DNA from: Trochalopteron elliotii
Lineage: Eukaryota > Chordata > Aves > Passeriformes > Leiothrichidae
Direction: 5' to 3'
Length of the DNA stretch: 64,000 nucleotides
Assembly (NCBI GenBank): GCA_024734555.1
Contig: JANPWX010000152.1
Location: 20,910-84,909, forward strand
This document shows positions 44,201 to 57,936 of this stretch, piece by piece. Made by a program: the position numbers and the translations under genes. The notes beneath the pieces are model-generated. The model was not told the origin of the DNA, did no database searches, and was given only the letters and a program-made list of their open reading frames with translations. Numbering within the stretch: position 1 is the stretch's first letter; each line of letters opens with the position of its first letter.

Positions 44201-46335
44201 TTCAAGTATGAGAGCTCCCATTTGTTCCTCCCTCTCTCCCCTGCTTCTAGGATTGCTCTATAGACATCCAAGTGAGTTTCTGAGTGTCAGGCTGCTGCTC
44301 CTTCTGATAGACTTACAGCTCCTTATCACTTCCCCAGATTTCAGCCCCCTGGGCCAGATCGTTGCTTTTGGAACACTCGAATTGTGTTATCCTCTGCTAC
44401 TCAATCTGCCTCCAGATCTCTCCCACTTGATAGGCAAGCTGATGCTTCTCCCCCCTGCTCCTTTTATCTCTGCTCAGAGGCACTGTCTCCTTCGTGGGAT
44501 CACATCCCCCAGTTGGAGGAGCCAGAGATGCCTCGCTGGTGCCATCTGCACAGCTACAGAGAGGCATCTGTCCCTGTCACTGCCAGCCCACAGATTTTTG
44601 TGCCTGGGCTCCAGCCTGGCCCCCTCCCAGCCCCATCAGTCACAGGTGAGAGGGGACTTGGTGCCCTCCAGCTCCTCTGCAAAATCAGGGACCTGCTCTG
44701 AAAGAAATGGGCGAGGGAAGGGGATAAAAATCAAACAAAAGCTGGCTTTTAAATGTGGCTTCTGTTCTGTATCGAAATTTGGAGATGGAGGTGGATTTAT
44801 ATAAACACAGTGGAATTAGAAAAGGCTTATCAATCAGAATGTTGATAAGAACATATTAATTATATTATAATATATTAATTAAGATAGAATATATTAATTT
44901 CAAAGGAAATTAAACTCTTTTAAACTGCCTTGCCTTGGAGTGCATAATCACTGCAGGGATAGTGCTTAACCTGAAACCCTTCCTGATGCTGCTTTCCTTG
45001 CATGGCTGGGAGATCACCTAGAGTAGGAAGGCAGGTTATTTCAATCAATTAAGCACAGTATATTTACTTTATATATATGCATATATATTTTATTCCTTAT
45101 GTCACTGCTTATTAAACTGAAATCCATCATCCTAGTTTTTCAATGACTTATAATTTAACCTTTTGCTCTACATAAATATTCAGTTCTCCTTATAGTAATC
45201 AGAAGAGAGCCTGGTGAACCTAATAATGCAGTATTTAATACAAAATATGTGCAGGAGATAATTGGTGGAATGACCTTTCTTTTGTGGCAGTAACTTCATA
45301 CTCCTGATTCAGAATTATTCCCCTGCCTTCTACCTCTTTAGGCTTGTTGTTTTGAATAATGACATCTCTCAGTTGGCAGACAGCAGATCTGAAGGAAGGA
45401 ATTTTCAGGAGGTGAGTTATACCCCATGGACACACTTCTGCCTAGGGTGGAAAAGTCTGACAGGCTGTCAGTAAATGAACCTGGGCTGCTGTGAGCACTC
45501 TGGGAATTGCCCAGGCTGGCATTTCACCCTGAGCATGCCCCAGGACACGGTATAAACATTTTTTAGCTTTTAAATGTTTGTAATGAGAGGGACCTGAAGG
45601 TACTTATGGTGTTTCAAGGGTTGCCAAGTGTTGCTCGAAACCCAGGCATTGCTCATTGAAGGAAACCATCCATTTCCATGCAAATATTTGGTGGAAGGGT
45701 TTCTCCTTGATTTGATCCAGCATGTATGAAATCATGGGAATTGACAGAGACAATATCTCAATTTTCTGTTCCTTGGCAGCTCTGAGCCCCCCTTGTTGCA
45801 GGAGCAGTCACTGACCATGCTACAAAGGCCATGTGCCCTAGGAAAAGGTTTGAAGCTGTGCCTCACTTTGGTAAAAACTGACCTTCAGAGCAGAGTTTTT
45901 AAACCATGCAGTGCCCTGTGGAGAAAAATGGTGTGTGCCTTCTGTCTCCATGGAAAGAAATGGGAGGGGTCCTATGGCACAACAGTTGAATGATTTCTAC
46001 CCCACTTTATTTTAATAAATTGTATCTGTCTAGCCTGAGATCTATTTTACTTCCCACAGTGTTTGGGATCTTTAAAGCTCCATTCCATATAATTTTTCCA
46101 GTGAGGAATTTTTGTCATTAGGAGCCCAAACAGATTTGGAAGTGTGTGATGAACATGAAACTGGTGGCGTGGTCTTGGAATATGAATTTTACTTGCCATT
46201 TACCCTTGACTTCTGAACAGAGAGAGGCTAGAAGTATTTGCTTATGGGTGATTCATTTTCAAGAAGAGTGTTAGCAGATTCTTGCTATGCTTCAAAACAA
46301 ATGAAGTTTCCATAATATGTGTAATTCCCATTAAA
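38232..46335. other. Gene-free region
   Basis: No coding exon, RNA gene or dispersed repeat was recognised. Simple features include (GT)n near 40122, a T11 run near 43718, (TTTA)n near 38997 and an AT-rich stretch at 44855-44900 and 45062-45090. Open frames such as 44130-44804 (224 codons) lack domains and splice support. Confidence 0.5.
42225..42430. promoter_or_regulatory. Candidate conserved non-coding element
   Basis: The repeat-free segment starts with an octamer ATGCAAAT (42241) and contains CCTTTAATG, CCAATTGCTCC, CATTGAGCC and TGATCAG. It is suggestive only; conservation was not tested. Confidence 0.2.
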
Positions 46336-46336
46336 A

Positions 46337-46384
46337 TACATATTAACTACTATAGATTAATACATATTAACTACTATAGATTAA
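46337..46384 (+). repeat. 24-bp direct tandem duplication
   Basis: TACATATTAACTACTATAGA followed by TTAA occurs twice back to back, perfectly, just before a CR1 fragment. Confidence 0.9.
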
Positions 46385-46424
46385 CGGGGGGAAAAAAAAA
46401 CTCACCACAAAGATTTTTATGGAA

Positions 46425-46645
46425 AATTGCCCAGAGGAAAAGGAACTGGGGGTGCTGGTGGCCAAGAAGGCCAAGGGCAGTGGGATCAGGAATAGTGTGT
46501 CCTGCAAGACCAGGGCAGTGGTTGTCACCTGTGTTGAGCACTGATGAGGCCACACCTCGAATCCTGTGTGTATTTCTGGGCCCCTCACAGCAAAACTGAC
46601 CTTGAGGGGCTGGAATGTGTCCAGGGAAGGATCTTGGAGGCATTT
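46425..46645 (+). mobile_element. CR1 LINE fragment, sense
   Basis: CR1 3'-coding-end phrases are present in sense order: GTGGCCAAGAAGGCCAAGGG, GGAATAGTGTGTCCTGCAAG, GAGGCCACACCTCGAATCCT, TTTCTGGGCCCCTCACAGC and GGCTGGAATGTGTCCAGGGA. These correspond to the end of the CR1 reverse-transcriptase ORF and nearby sequence. Frameshifts and stops make it inactive. The copy lacks the usual 3' terminal repeats. Confidence 0.85.
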
Positions 46646-47660
46646 TCCTACCTAAATTCTCCTGTGATACCTTTTTTGAGGCCAGCTCTTTGATAAGAGA
46701 CAAGTATTTGTTGAGGCAGGGAAGGGTGAAAGCCCACTGCTGGGAATGGTTTAGGAGGGACTTTATTCAAACAGCATTTATTGTGCATTTCAGAGAGTTG
46801 TTGGTACCCATAATAAACATGTGGGGGAAGGACTCTGGTTTTTTTGACAGAAAAAAAATGGAGAACTAAATGGCTCAGGTGAGCAGGCAGGATTGTCACT
46901 TCATGACTGGGGGCTGTCTCATAACCCGAATTTACAAGTTGTGTTTCCTGTCTTGTGGTCTCCCCTGTGCTGTGTCCCCTCAGCAAAGCACTTTGCAGGA
47001 ATGTGAAAACTTTGACCACTTTTGCCCAGGTTTGGATGAGATTGGTGAATGTGGAGTGATGTCAAATAGCAGCTGGTTTGTAGCCTTGCACCAGGGACTT
47101 CAGCAGCACCTCCCTCTGCTGATAGAACAGGGATCTGATCTGGCTGGCTGGGGGCAGGAGGAAAATTACTTTAAAGTTGCTTCCATGCACATTTGTTCTC
47201 CTGAAATGATATTGTACCCATTGTTTCTTCCCCCCTCCACATCCCCAATGTGTCATTTATTAAAGGGAAGAATATTTTGCTACAATATTTGTAGTTGTTC
47301 TTGGCATTTCTTTGCTAGGAAGACGTGTGGCTGGAAAGTTTAAGGTTACTGCTATAAAAATGTCATCCTTTATTTAAAAAAAAAAAAAGTGATATATTGC
47401 TATATGATAATGAAGCACTTTGAATAAAAGCATCCAGCAGCCTGTGATGTATGGGAGCTAGCTGGAAGACCATTGGAGTGTAATTAATTATTAGCTGTTC
47501 TTTATGAGGTCTGGTTGCTCCTGGCAGGATTGATTTTGAGCAGGCTCTTGTTTGGAATGCTGCACAGTGAATGTCTGGATGCTGGCAGAAGCAGGTGGGG
47601 TGTGATGGGTGGTGGAGTGCAGAGCCTTTCACCTGCAGCCACTTGCTCAGGCTGAAGTCA
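46646..47660. other. Gene-free sequence
   Basis: No exon was recognised. It includes a conserved-looking AT-rich segment at about 47395-47570 (separate entry) and an A12 run near 47377. Confidence 0.5.
47395..47570. promoter_or_regulatory. Candidate conserved non-coding element
   Basis: The segment contains ATGATAATGAAG, TGTAATTAATTATTAGCTG and GGAGCTAGCTGG, with clustered homeodomain-type cores and no repeat character. Tentative. Confidence 0.22.
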
Positions 47661-48225
47661 TGTGGGTTTTTTATCTTCTTTTCTTCTGTTAGAGCCGGGA
47701 TTAAAGCCCGGGAGATGCAGTTTTGTGTTGGGACTCAGATGTTTATTAGTTCTTATTTGTTACAGTCTCACAGGTTGTAAGTTCTAGCTAGCAAGGTAGA
47801 AGATGGCTCTGTCTCTAACTTTTTCCAACATCTTTTAAGCATAATTTGTCCAATAATGAGATGACACCTAAATTATTTTTACTTTTAACCCAATAACCAA
47901 CCACCCGTGGCCCGCAATGCAGATTTTTCTACCCAATTACAAAACACCACCCAGACCCATGAAGAAGGTGAAAGAAGAACTTAACCTATGCCCTAAATCC
48001 TCCATCTTGCTTTATATATATTACTATATTCTAAACCCTTAAACTCTAAGTTTTCCACCCTGTGATATCTCACACTTCTATTCAAACCACACACCCACAA
48101 TCCCTGTGCTGTCACTCAATTTTGGAAGCCTTTTCCATGGCCTGAGGTCAAATGCAGTGTTTGCTTGAGGGTCAGTGCCTGTCAGCACAGACAGCCTGAA
48201 ATTCTCAGTGCCCAGGGTTCCAACA
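47661..48225 (-). mobile_element. Solo LTR (copy A), with 6-bp target-site duplication
   Basis: This 565-bp element starts TGTGGG and ends CCAACA on the + strand, flanked by AAGTCA on both sides (47655-47660 and 48226-48231). A 6-bp duplication fits class II (ERVK-like) retroviral integration. Read on the minus strand it has a TATA-like TATATAAAG (rc of 48010-48018) and an AATAAA signal (rc of 47742-47747) nearer its 3' end, so the element is antisense. It is closely related to the copy at 57937. No viral coding sequence adjoins it, so it is a solo LTR from recombination. Confidence 0.88.
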
Positions 48226-51200
48226 AAGTCAGACAAGTTGTTGAGGCTGTGGAGCTGCTGCTGCTGGACTGGTTGGGAGCCAGCACAGCTCCTGTGTAGT
48301 GGGTGTGGAGCTGAGTCTTAAAAGTTGTGGTGGAGCAGAGTGGGATTCTGCTTGGGCTCTCAGCTTTGCCTCAAGGGCTGGACACACACTCTGCCACAAG
48401 GTTTTTGTGCTGGTCTCCTCTGCTCTGGGGTTAAATTGAGGAGTTAACATATTTTACCCCCTTTTATCACAGCTATATATGCTTTAAAATGAGCTCGTGC
48501 TAAGGGAATAGTGCTAATTCAGAGGAAGAGAACTTGTTAGAAGCTGATCATCTGAGAAGTTGTTAGTACTGAAAAGGATTTTTGTAACCATTCATTCAAT
48601 AATTTGAGTTAATAGAACTAAAGTGAAATAATAGAAAATGCTTCCCTTTCTCACCTCTACAATGCAAAAATCTTTGTTTCCTGTTAATGTGGCTCTCTGT
48701 GAAGAGTAAAACATTTGAAGCTGTCACTACGTCTGGAAGCATCAAAAACAATTGAATACAATTTTTGCATAAATCAAACACTCACAAGAAGTTAAAAGAT
48801 TTGTCTTACTGTGGTTATTGGGCTAATTTGGGGCCACCTGAACTCTTGGGATAAAGAGTCTGAGATATTTCCAAGATCTTGTTCCAAGTGCAGATGAGAA
48901 ATTTAACTTGCTGTTTTTATTATTACAATATGAATTCATTGAAAGTCATCAAAGGATTTTTCAGGTGTACTTTTCTGAATGAAAATATCTGATGCTAGAA
49001 ACGTACATACCCTGCTGCTGAATTTCATGAAAAGCAAAAAATCAAAAACCCCCAAAGCAACCAAACAACCCCAACCCTAAAAGCATTTAGTGATAATTTG
49101 AAAAGCCAACAGAAAACCTGGATGAATTGGTGTAGGTCCTGGGGAGTGTGAGACAATCCATCCTGAGTGTAGGGTTATCCCAAGAAGAAAGAGGTTTAAT
49201 TTGGAAATGTTAAAACTCTGTCCCACCATTTTCTACCCTTACTCTAGGGTAAAACTTCAGTAAAAATTTTACTTTTTACTGAAAACTGGTCTTATATTAT
49301 GCTCTGGTCTACATCAAAATAAAATAGTAGAGCAATTAGTCTTAAACCTTGTCCTGTTACTTTTGGATTAGAAACTTTGTATTAGAACAGTTTTCTTGAA
49401 GGGTGATGTTTGCTGGAGCAATCAAGAGAATCCTGGATGATGTTTACCCAACCAGTCCTTTGCACAACAAATAATGGAGAGTAGTGGATGGCAGTCAGGG
49501 CTGGGATATTTTTTTTTTTCCTTTTTCTGGAGACATCTATTTGGGGAGCTGCAAGGAAAAAGAGTCTGGGGAGGAGCGAGGCGAGCGTGGCTGGGAATAT
49601 TTTTTATTAAATACGTGAAGGAATGGAAAGCCAAGCCCCAACTGCCTGCAAGGCTCCAGCCTGCACTGATGATGTGAGAGTGAGGGGAAGTTCTCAGGAT
49701 TATGTTAAACAGCCCAGGGCTGCAGCTCTGCGTGTGGCTTTTCCTGGATGTGGGCAGGAGTTCCCAGTCCTGGAGCTGAAACCTGGAAGCCCTTGGGCTC
49801 CAGATCTGCAGCAGTGGTTCCTGTAGGTGCAGCCCTGGGGGAGGGATGATGTTGGGAGGTGAGGATTTCTACTCCTCCCTCTGGATGGGAAGGGGATCTG
49901 TGCTTGGAGGGGGGTCTCTTCCTTACTATTCAGCTGGGAGATAAACAGGATCCAGCTATGGTCATACTCAACTACTCAACATCTTTTCTTCCTGAATTGT
50001 CTTTTTTTTTTTAGTGCACTCCCACTGCCACTTACTCTGTAGCTTATTTCATATATGAAATTAATAGTTTATAAATTACATTTGTGGTTAGCTTTTGCTT
50101 ATACGTCATAAAGAGAAATATCCTATAATTATTATGGTCCCCTAGTAAATGCACTGTTATTACCTAGTTATTTTGGCCATATGGATTACACCATATTTAA
50201 GGTCCCAGTTCAATAAAAGTACATCTGGTTCCTGTGCTGCAAAAACCTATTAAAGATTGAGGAAGCCATGCAAATAGATTTATATGGTCTTTTGTTGCAT
50301 TTTACAGTGTTTAATTGGCCTTTCTATTGAGAGTAACCATGACGAACCTGAAATTCTGGGGGTAGCTACTCTAAGCAATAATTCCTGCAGTTACTACAGA
50401 GTTAATATCTGCCATTCTCCTGCCTAGGACGTGTTTTAAGGGTCTCACTCGTTAGAGTCTCCCCCACTTCCTTTGGGGGAATATCCCCCAGCCTCATAGA
50501 TCTCCATGTCAGGAAGTCTTTGACCACAATTTATGTAACTGCATATGTTTCATATGGATTTCTCCTTGGCCTATGCAAAATATGACACAGGGCTTCAGCA
50601 GGGATTAAAAAAGAAAAAAAAAAAAAAGACTTGAACATGAATGGCATTAGGAACACTTTCTATGTAGTCTGTAAAGCTGGTTCATTAAACAAAGCTGGAA
50701 ATGGGCTGCAGGGATGTTTTTTGGGGAGGGATTCCACAGCTGGAATTAGCAGCATTTCAGCTCATGGAAACAAGTTTACCAGGAACAAAGTAAGAGCTGA
50801 AATATTTTTGCTTCCTCTCCACTGACAGGGTCTTTGCCAAGCAGACCCTGCATTGCTACCACAGTTTGCTGATGTTCTTGTGCTTCAAACAACCATCACT
50901 TGCAGATTTCAGACTTTTACCCCCCTATTTTAATTTACACATTCCCCCACCTAAAGAATTTTAAAGAACTTATCACATCTAAGTTTCTTGTGTGCATATT
51001 TACAGCAAATTTAAGACTTGCTCCTGGTTTAGGTCAGGATAATGAGTGCTTGTCCCCTAGCAGAAGTGTTTAGGCTCAAGTGAACTCCTGATAATGCCTG
51101 TGAAATTGTGTGTGGCCTTTTGTCAGCTGTGAAATCCAAGCCCAGAACGTGCACTTGTGTGCTGTAGATGGCAGAGAGGGCTGATGTTCCTTGGGCTTTA

Positions 51201-54200
51201 ATCTGCTGCTGGAAGTTTCTTTGAAAAATTACTGCAACTTTTTGCCTTGGTTCTTTTCTTCACCTCCTTCCTCCCGAGTAAATCTTTAATGAGGATCTGA
51301 GTAATTTCGTGTATCTCTGTTTCTGAAGAGAGAGGGCAAAAGTTTTGCTTTCCTTATTAAGATATTTGTCTAAGATGGTTCTGGATCATTTTCTTGGTGG
51401 CATGATGACGACTTTTTTAGCTTTAGGCTTGTGCTCTCAGCTGTTATTAAAGTGTGAAGTGATAAACTCCTTTTATCTGAAAAGATGCTGGAGACTTAAT
51501 CACAAAACATACCCAGATAACATTAATTTCTGCTAACCCATTTTAAGGAGTGAAAGTTGAAACTTTTTATGACACTTTGTCTTTCTGTGAGGAAAAATAA
51601 CTTTGGAGGAAAGTTTATCTGGTAACCCATACAGGAATTCAAATTAGAGTGCATGAAGGACACCTGGCATACCAGAGCTGAGTTCCTGTGCAGTCAATTT
51701 ACTTAAAATGGGGAAAAAAATAGGATTTATGTCTATAGGATTCACTGGATCTCTCTTTGGGACCGTTCATTTCCTTGGGGCTGCCTCCCAGGAGCATGGG
51801 TTCTACTGTACACTCAGGGGGATAAAAACCCTTCTCCTTTTTCCTCCAAAAACAAAACTTCAGACCACATACATCCAACCTTTGGTTGTGCTAGAGCCCA
51901 AAGCATGGCTTCTGTGTGCAGAGGGCTGTGACACATTTTTAGCCTGAAAACACATTTATTTTATTATTAATTATCTGGGCTTTTTTTTTTTTTTTTTTGA
52001 GGGGGAGGTAGGGGACAGAAACTGGTTTTGCTGTGTGAGGGAACATTCCTTTTATGCTGTGAGTGGGAAAGGGGCAAGAGAGGATCCACAGTCAGAGACT
52101 TAAAGTGGACTTAAAGGGGAAGCTTTGTAGGAAATCTGTCTTCCTAGGAAGAGAAGCAGAAGAGAGGGCTCCTGCAGCAGGTTGCCCAAAATCCAGGTTT
52201 GAGTGAAAGGCTGTGAGGAAGGGAAAGGAGCAGGAGAAGGAGCTCCCACCTGGGAATGATGCCACCAGGAGCACAAGGGCAGATCCCTGCCCGGGGAAGG
52301 GAAGGGGCAGCATCCAACATCTGCCACATTCCTGGTTTCAGTGCCTGCCCCAAGCTGCCTCTCATGGGAACACACCACTGCTCCCTCCCCTCTGTGTGGT
52401 GTCGTGGCAGGGATGATGGGAAATGATGACACTGGACCAAAAAAAAACCCATCCAAACATGTTATTTGGCTAAAATGTAAATAAAGGTCTTGCAAAACCA
52501 ATGTCCTGTTTCCTGTCCTCTGGCTCCTCAGATATGTCTGGAACTAAATGTTTGAATTTGAACGGTTTTGCAAATCAAACCCTTTATTTGGGTGAAAGAA
52601 GTGGTAACAAAAATAAGTAGAATAAAATTCCCCATCAAAATGAACACGTAAAATTTGTCTTTGTGGCAGTGTTGTCATTGTCTTTACACTCAAAACAACA
52701 ACTTTGAAGCATCCAGCTTTAGTTGAAGTCTGTGGAGCTTCTTAGAGTGGCCTTCTCTTTCATGCACAAGAAATAAAATGTAATGCCAGGTTTTTATTTT
52801 TTTTGTTTATTTTACTTGGTGTGTGAAATGTACAGGTATGTTTGACAGACTAAAACAAAAAAAATGATCCTTAGGTAGACAATATGCTCAGGGTCAGAAC
52901 ATCTGTCTTGTAATGTAAATTGGACCATCTTCAGGCATTTTCTCATGTGCTGTGTTTGCATGGTTTTGTTTATTATTGTCAGATGGCCTTTAAATGGGTA
53001 TAATGATAGATAATGATCTATTAACTATTTACATACACACCTCTGACTTGTATGGAAATCTACAGGCACAGGAAAATGTGTCATGGTTTGTAAAGGGTGT
53101 GCAGGTTCAGCAGATTGCTGCTCCTGAGAACTGTGAGCATCTCTTCAGCAGCTCTCACAAGCAGTGTTTGCTCAGCTCTGCAGCTGTGTCAGCCTCACAC
53201 ATGCATCCTCCTGGGCTGCTGCTGTAGTTCCCACTCCTTTCAGGAGAATGTTTAATTCAAGATGCTAAGAAATGAAGTAGAACAAAATCTGAAAACAGAT
53301 TCAGATTCAAAATCCTGAGCAGATTTATTTCTGTTTCCTATTTATTCTATTATAATAAATTCTATTTATTTCCTGTAAGCAAACAGAAGTCTGGTTCAGC
53401 AATTCTGGGTTTGGAGTCCAGGAGCTACAAGAGATACTTGAATTCCTGTTTATCCTTTGAGTAGGTTTCTTGTACTGTTCCAGATCATGTTTCTCAGATT
53501 TTTTCCCTGGAACAACACAACCAAGAAAAATTAAAGAGATAAGAACTTGCATTTTCAACTGAGTGCAGAATTTCAGGTAGATCTGCCTGGTGCTTCATTG
53601 ACATTGGGATTTGACAACAGTGTGGAGGGTGAACTGCAGAATATGAAAATCAATGTTAGATGATATTTTAAGGCAATCTGCTTGCTGCTGCATGCTAGAC
53701 ATCATTAATGCACAGATAATCTGCATTGAGTGGACAAGAAACATTCTGTTTGTGGTGGAATAAACGTGGGGAGAGCAGGAGGGAAAGGTCTCACTGCCTT
53801 TCAGGGTAAAAGCAGCAGGAACACCAGCAGCATGTCCATGTTGCTGAGCTGTGTAGGAACAGGACAAAGATCAAGGCAAAAGGTCTTCAGACTGAGTCTC
53901 CTCCCTCAGCACCAGGGATCCAAGTGTGCTGAGATCCAAATTCTTCTTCCCTTCATACTCTCAAACTACAGAGAGGTTTGCTGAGATGTTCTTTGTCACA
54001 CTTTGTTCTTCTTACTGATCTCTGCACAAAGGGATGTAGCTGGGACTTCTCAAAATTGCGAATATAAAACTTGTCTGTTTCTTTCCCCCTGTGATTTCCT
54101 TTCTTTTCTTGCAAAGTTGATTTTATATTCATGCCTCCCCTTTCTTGTGATTGTATTCTAGCAAGCTACTTGGATTTTCCTTATTTCTGTCCTACTTTTA

Positions 54201-55282
54201 CTTAAGAAACAAACCAAAATTATGTGCGGGCAGTTATTTTTTGTGGGTTCCCTCCCAAGCTTTCCTTGCTGTGGTTCTGGAAGGAAATATTTTACTTTTT
54301 CTCGTGCATTAACACTAAAAAGTACAGAGGGCTGATATTATTTGAACACAGGATTTTCTGTGAAGGGAATTCAGCTTGGCTTTCAAATTCAAAACTCACA
54401 TGCAAGTCTCACAGGAAGAAATCTGTATTCCAACATCTTCAGCCTCTGCCCTGGATTTCTGTGGTGTCTGGTTATGGGTCAGCATTAAATCTTTGTTTGA
54501 CCATCTCGTCTTTATTTTTTCTTGCTGTGTGTGAGGTGGGGATTTTGTGTGTGGTTAGTTTTTTAGGTTTAGTTGAGGTTTTTTTTTTGTGTGTGTGTTT
54601 TAAATTCAAGTTTAGATTTTTATAGTGCTATGTGGAGTGTTTTTTTCCCTTCCTCTCTTCCTACCTAGATGATATCTCAGCTTTGGAAGCTTTTTCTGAA
54701 TTGAAATTTGGCACAGGTATCTTCATCCAAAGCAAATTTGAAATAAATGTGGTTGTAACAACGTGCTCATGTTTTCAAGCAGATCTTCCAATACAGTGTG
54801 ATCTACTTACCTGATCAGTTCATGACCAAAAATGTCACATTTTACATGAGTGGATTTTTCCTGCAGTTGTCACATCTGGTGTTGTTTTCATTCTGGGTGA
54901 TTGTGTGGAATCTTTAAAGTGAGACCTCATGTTGGTGAAGATGTGCTGGTTGTGCTAGGTGAGGGTTTCTCTCTCTTTACAGCTGATATCAGGAATGTTT
55001 ATGGGGTAGGATTGGAATCCCTGGGATTAACCAGTGTGGGTGAGTCATGTTTTGCCTGCACTCACACCTGGGCTGATGAGTTACACTATTCTGGCTGGTG
55101 TGTGTGACATTTGTAGCACGCTGGCTCAAAAACCCCTTTTCTGTTTTTGAATTGAAAAGTCATGGGACTGTACAAAAGTGCGTTTTTTAACTGGGGAAAA
55201 AGAGGGTGGAAAAAAAAAATCTGTTTTCATCAGGCTTTTTTCAGCATCCCATGCCATTTCTGGTTAATGGGTGTTTTTTTTT
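48226..55282. other. Gene-free region
   Basis: No exon or viral gene was recognised in the stretch following solo LTR copy A. It contains conserved-looking sequence at 50030-50480, a T18-type run near 51981 and A-rich runs near 50609. Open frames are short. Confidence 0.5.
50030..50480. promoter_or_regulatory. Candidate conserved non-coding element
   Basis: The sequence is AT-rich and repeat-free. It contains GAAATTAATAG, ATAATTATTATGG, CCATATGG (CArG/E-box-like), CCATATTTAAGG (serum-response-like CArG box), ATGCAAAT (50269), TTTAATTGGCC and AGCAATAATTCC. The diversity of intact binding-site-like words is typical of an enhancer. Conservation was not tested. Confidence 0.3.
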
Positions 55283-55400
55283 TATATAATGGTTTGGGTT
55301 GGAAGGGAGCTTAGAGAACATCTAATTCCATTTGATTCTGGTAGAATCAGATTCTGTGCTGGATGTAGGATGCTTCCATAGGTTTGGAGCAGCCTGCCCA
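55283..55400 (-). mobile_element. CR1 LINE 3' tail fragment, antisense (diverged)
   Basis: ATAATGGTTTGGGTTGGAAG followed by GGAGCTTAGAGAACATCTAA and TTCCA resembles the antisense 3' end of avian CR1. The similarity fades after about 55340, so the left boundary is firm and the right one is approximate. Confidence 0.6.
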
Positions 55401-57936
55401 GCCCTACCTACCCCCATTCCTGGAATTGCCAGCCTTAATTTCTTGTCCTGGCCTCTACCAGTAAATAAAACACTGCCACCAAGAAATTCTGTCTCCCTTA
55501 TCTCCAGTCTTCCCTTGTTTGTTGGTAGTTTGAAAGCAAAATTCAGATAACAGTATATTGATTTCTGTGTCAGGCTATCTATCAATTCCCTCTGTTTCCT
55601 ATTAAAACCCCATATATACATTATCTAATTATGTGATACATTTTGGAAGGAGGATTAAAAATACTTTAAAGAAACCAATTGAATTTAAGTCTATATGTTT
55701 TTGAGATGTGGATTGAATGCAGCTGTCTCTGGCTGTGCTTTTTTGGCTTGCTATCACTCTTCAGAATGTCACTGTTTTAAAGCTGAATAAACATCTAGCA
55801 ACCAAGAGATAATAAAAATGTTATTTAGTGTTCTGTTCCCAGTGGCTTAGGAAAGGTTACAAACCCTGATATCTGGTTAGTGGTCCTAAGGATTTTCCAG
55901 CAAGTTATCTAACTCTTCATTTATTAATTTAATTTATAGTAGTTAATGAGAGCTAAATGCAGGCACAGGATTCAGGATCCCAGAAAAACAGGGATAAATT
56001 ATGACTAAGCTTAAAGAGCATGATGTATCAAGTGATCATCCTGGTGAGCCACCAGGAGTTTGGTGTCTGTACCACAGATATTTGTGGTAATCCAGTTCTG
56101 CTTTCTAGGACAGAGCTTTCTTTTACTCTTCATTGCTCCTCTGCCAGTTCCCACTCATCTCCAAGACAGGGAAAAATTTCAAAGCTGGCACTGAGAGGAA
56201 CATATCAAGTGCACTTAAAAATGCAGAGGATGTTTGCAAATGGGTGGGAGAATTCTGTATGGCATTCTTACTGTCTGGTATAGAACTGCAGGCACCTCTA
56301 TGTGGTGTGTGGAAAATTTAAAAAAAAAAAAAACAAACCCAAACAAACAGCTTTGTTATATTCTATTTGCCTAGATCAAAGCTAGTTCACAAATTCTCAG
56401 TGTTATGGAACACCTTTCTTAAATCTAAATATAATTCTGTCCACTCCTTGCCAGGTTTTAAGGTCCAGATGGCTCAGGCTTGTATTTATGCTGGATGCTA
56501 ATCTGTCTTAATATTCTTGTAGTAATCACAAAAAACGTTGTAGGGTCTTGGGGCTGGTTCCTTTGAAAACTTAGATGTGCTAATAGGTGTTTGTCAAAGT
56601 GAGGTCCTTGTGGGCTCAGACCCTCAAAAAGGTGTTTGAGCCAATGTTTATTTTTCAAGGCACACAGGGATGCAGGGGTTTATATAAGATTATGTATATA
56701 GAAGTTAGTGGTGTAGAATTCTGAGCAGTTTGATTAAAGGGGTGCTGAAGTGTTCAACTCCTTAAAGACCAGTTTAGCCTGGGTATTTGAAAATAAGAAC
56801 CCTTAATGTGAGTCATTAGAGTTTTGGTATTGTAACCAAACACAACTGTGCTTGTAGCAAGCAGTCGTGGAATAAAATGGAAAGTGAAAATTAAACAGGG
56901 GGAAATTTACTGCTGTTTCAATCATGCTGAGTTATTGTAGACATGTAAGAACACTTAGAAAAGCATGAAGCATTCAGAGTGCCAAGTTTCTATAATATTA
57001 TCTGGCAAGCAAAATGGTGCAGTATTATATAAGTTAATATTTCTTGACACATGCTGACATTTTAGTCAAAGCTTCTAAATTATTTTAGACTTTAAGGAGA
57101 ATGCATATTTTTTTCTGCATTCCTGGCAAACTTTTCAAGTTGTTTGGTGTGGAGCTTGCTTGATTTTTCTGCCCTGTACATTTGTAACTTGGAAATTTTA
57201 AATTTAACTTGGGCAGTTGCTGATTCTGTGCAGAGGTTGAGTGGGAAGTTCTCTGCTCTAGAGCATGTGCTCCCCAGTTTTAATATTCTATTGTGTGAAG
57301 GTGTTTGGACGTAACACCACCTTGTGACATGATCAGAGTTCCTTTAAACTGTGGGAATAGCAGTGTAGGAATGATTATGCTGAGCTCTGGAGTAAACACA
57401 GAAGCTGTTTCAGGAAGTACAGTTAAGTTTTTTTCAGTTAGATGCAAGATGTCAATGATGTGCTTGGACCTGAGAGGGACTCCAAGCTGGTCATCTTGGT
57501 GCTGTCTTACTTAAATCTGATTCTAGCAGGTGTTGGAAAGGTACCTGGAGTATCCCAATGAAATACCAATAATATGTGCACTAAATGCAGAGTTGATGCC
57601 ACAGAGACTCTGCATGGACTGGAGAGACAGTGGTCAGTAAAATCTGTGTGGCTACAGCAGGGCTGATTCCTCCTTGATGCACCTCAGGCATTTCTGTGCA
57701 CACATTCCTGGTATCCAGAGTGCCACCAGGCAGGGGACAACCTGATGTCATCCCTGCCTTCAGAGGGTAAGAAAGAAGAGAGAGACTCCCCAGCTAGCTC
57801 TGGATGGGCTATTCCACATGAAGTGGGACATGATAATCCAGTTTTTTTCCTTGTCTGTTAGAGAGAAAAATAACCAAGCTAGCCAGATTTGATCCAAATC
57901 TTCCAAGAGAAAGTGGACAAACACCCAGAGAGCATG
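55401..57936. other. Gene-free region
   Basis: AT-rich desert. No exon, RNA gene or repeat array was recognised; an A14-type run lies near 56320. Confidence 0.5.

Noticed and set aside
44130..44804. 224-codon open frame on the + strand
   Set aside because: It has no recognisable domain, no splice context and no CpG-island promoter. The Leu/Ser/Pro-rich peptide is typical of chance translation of C/T-rich DNA.
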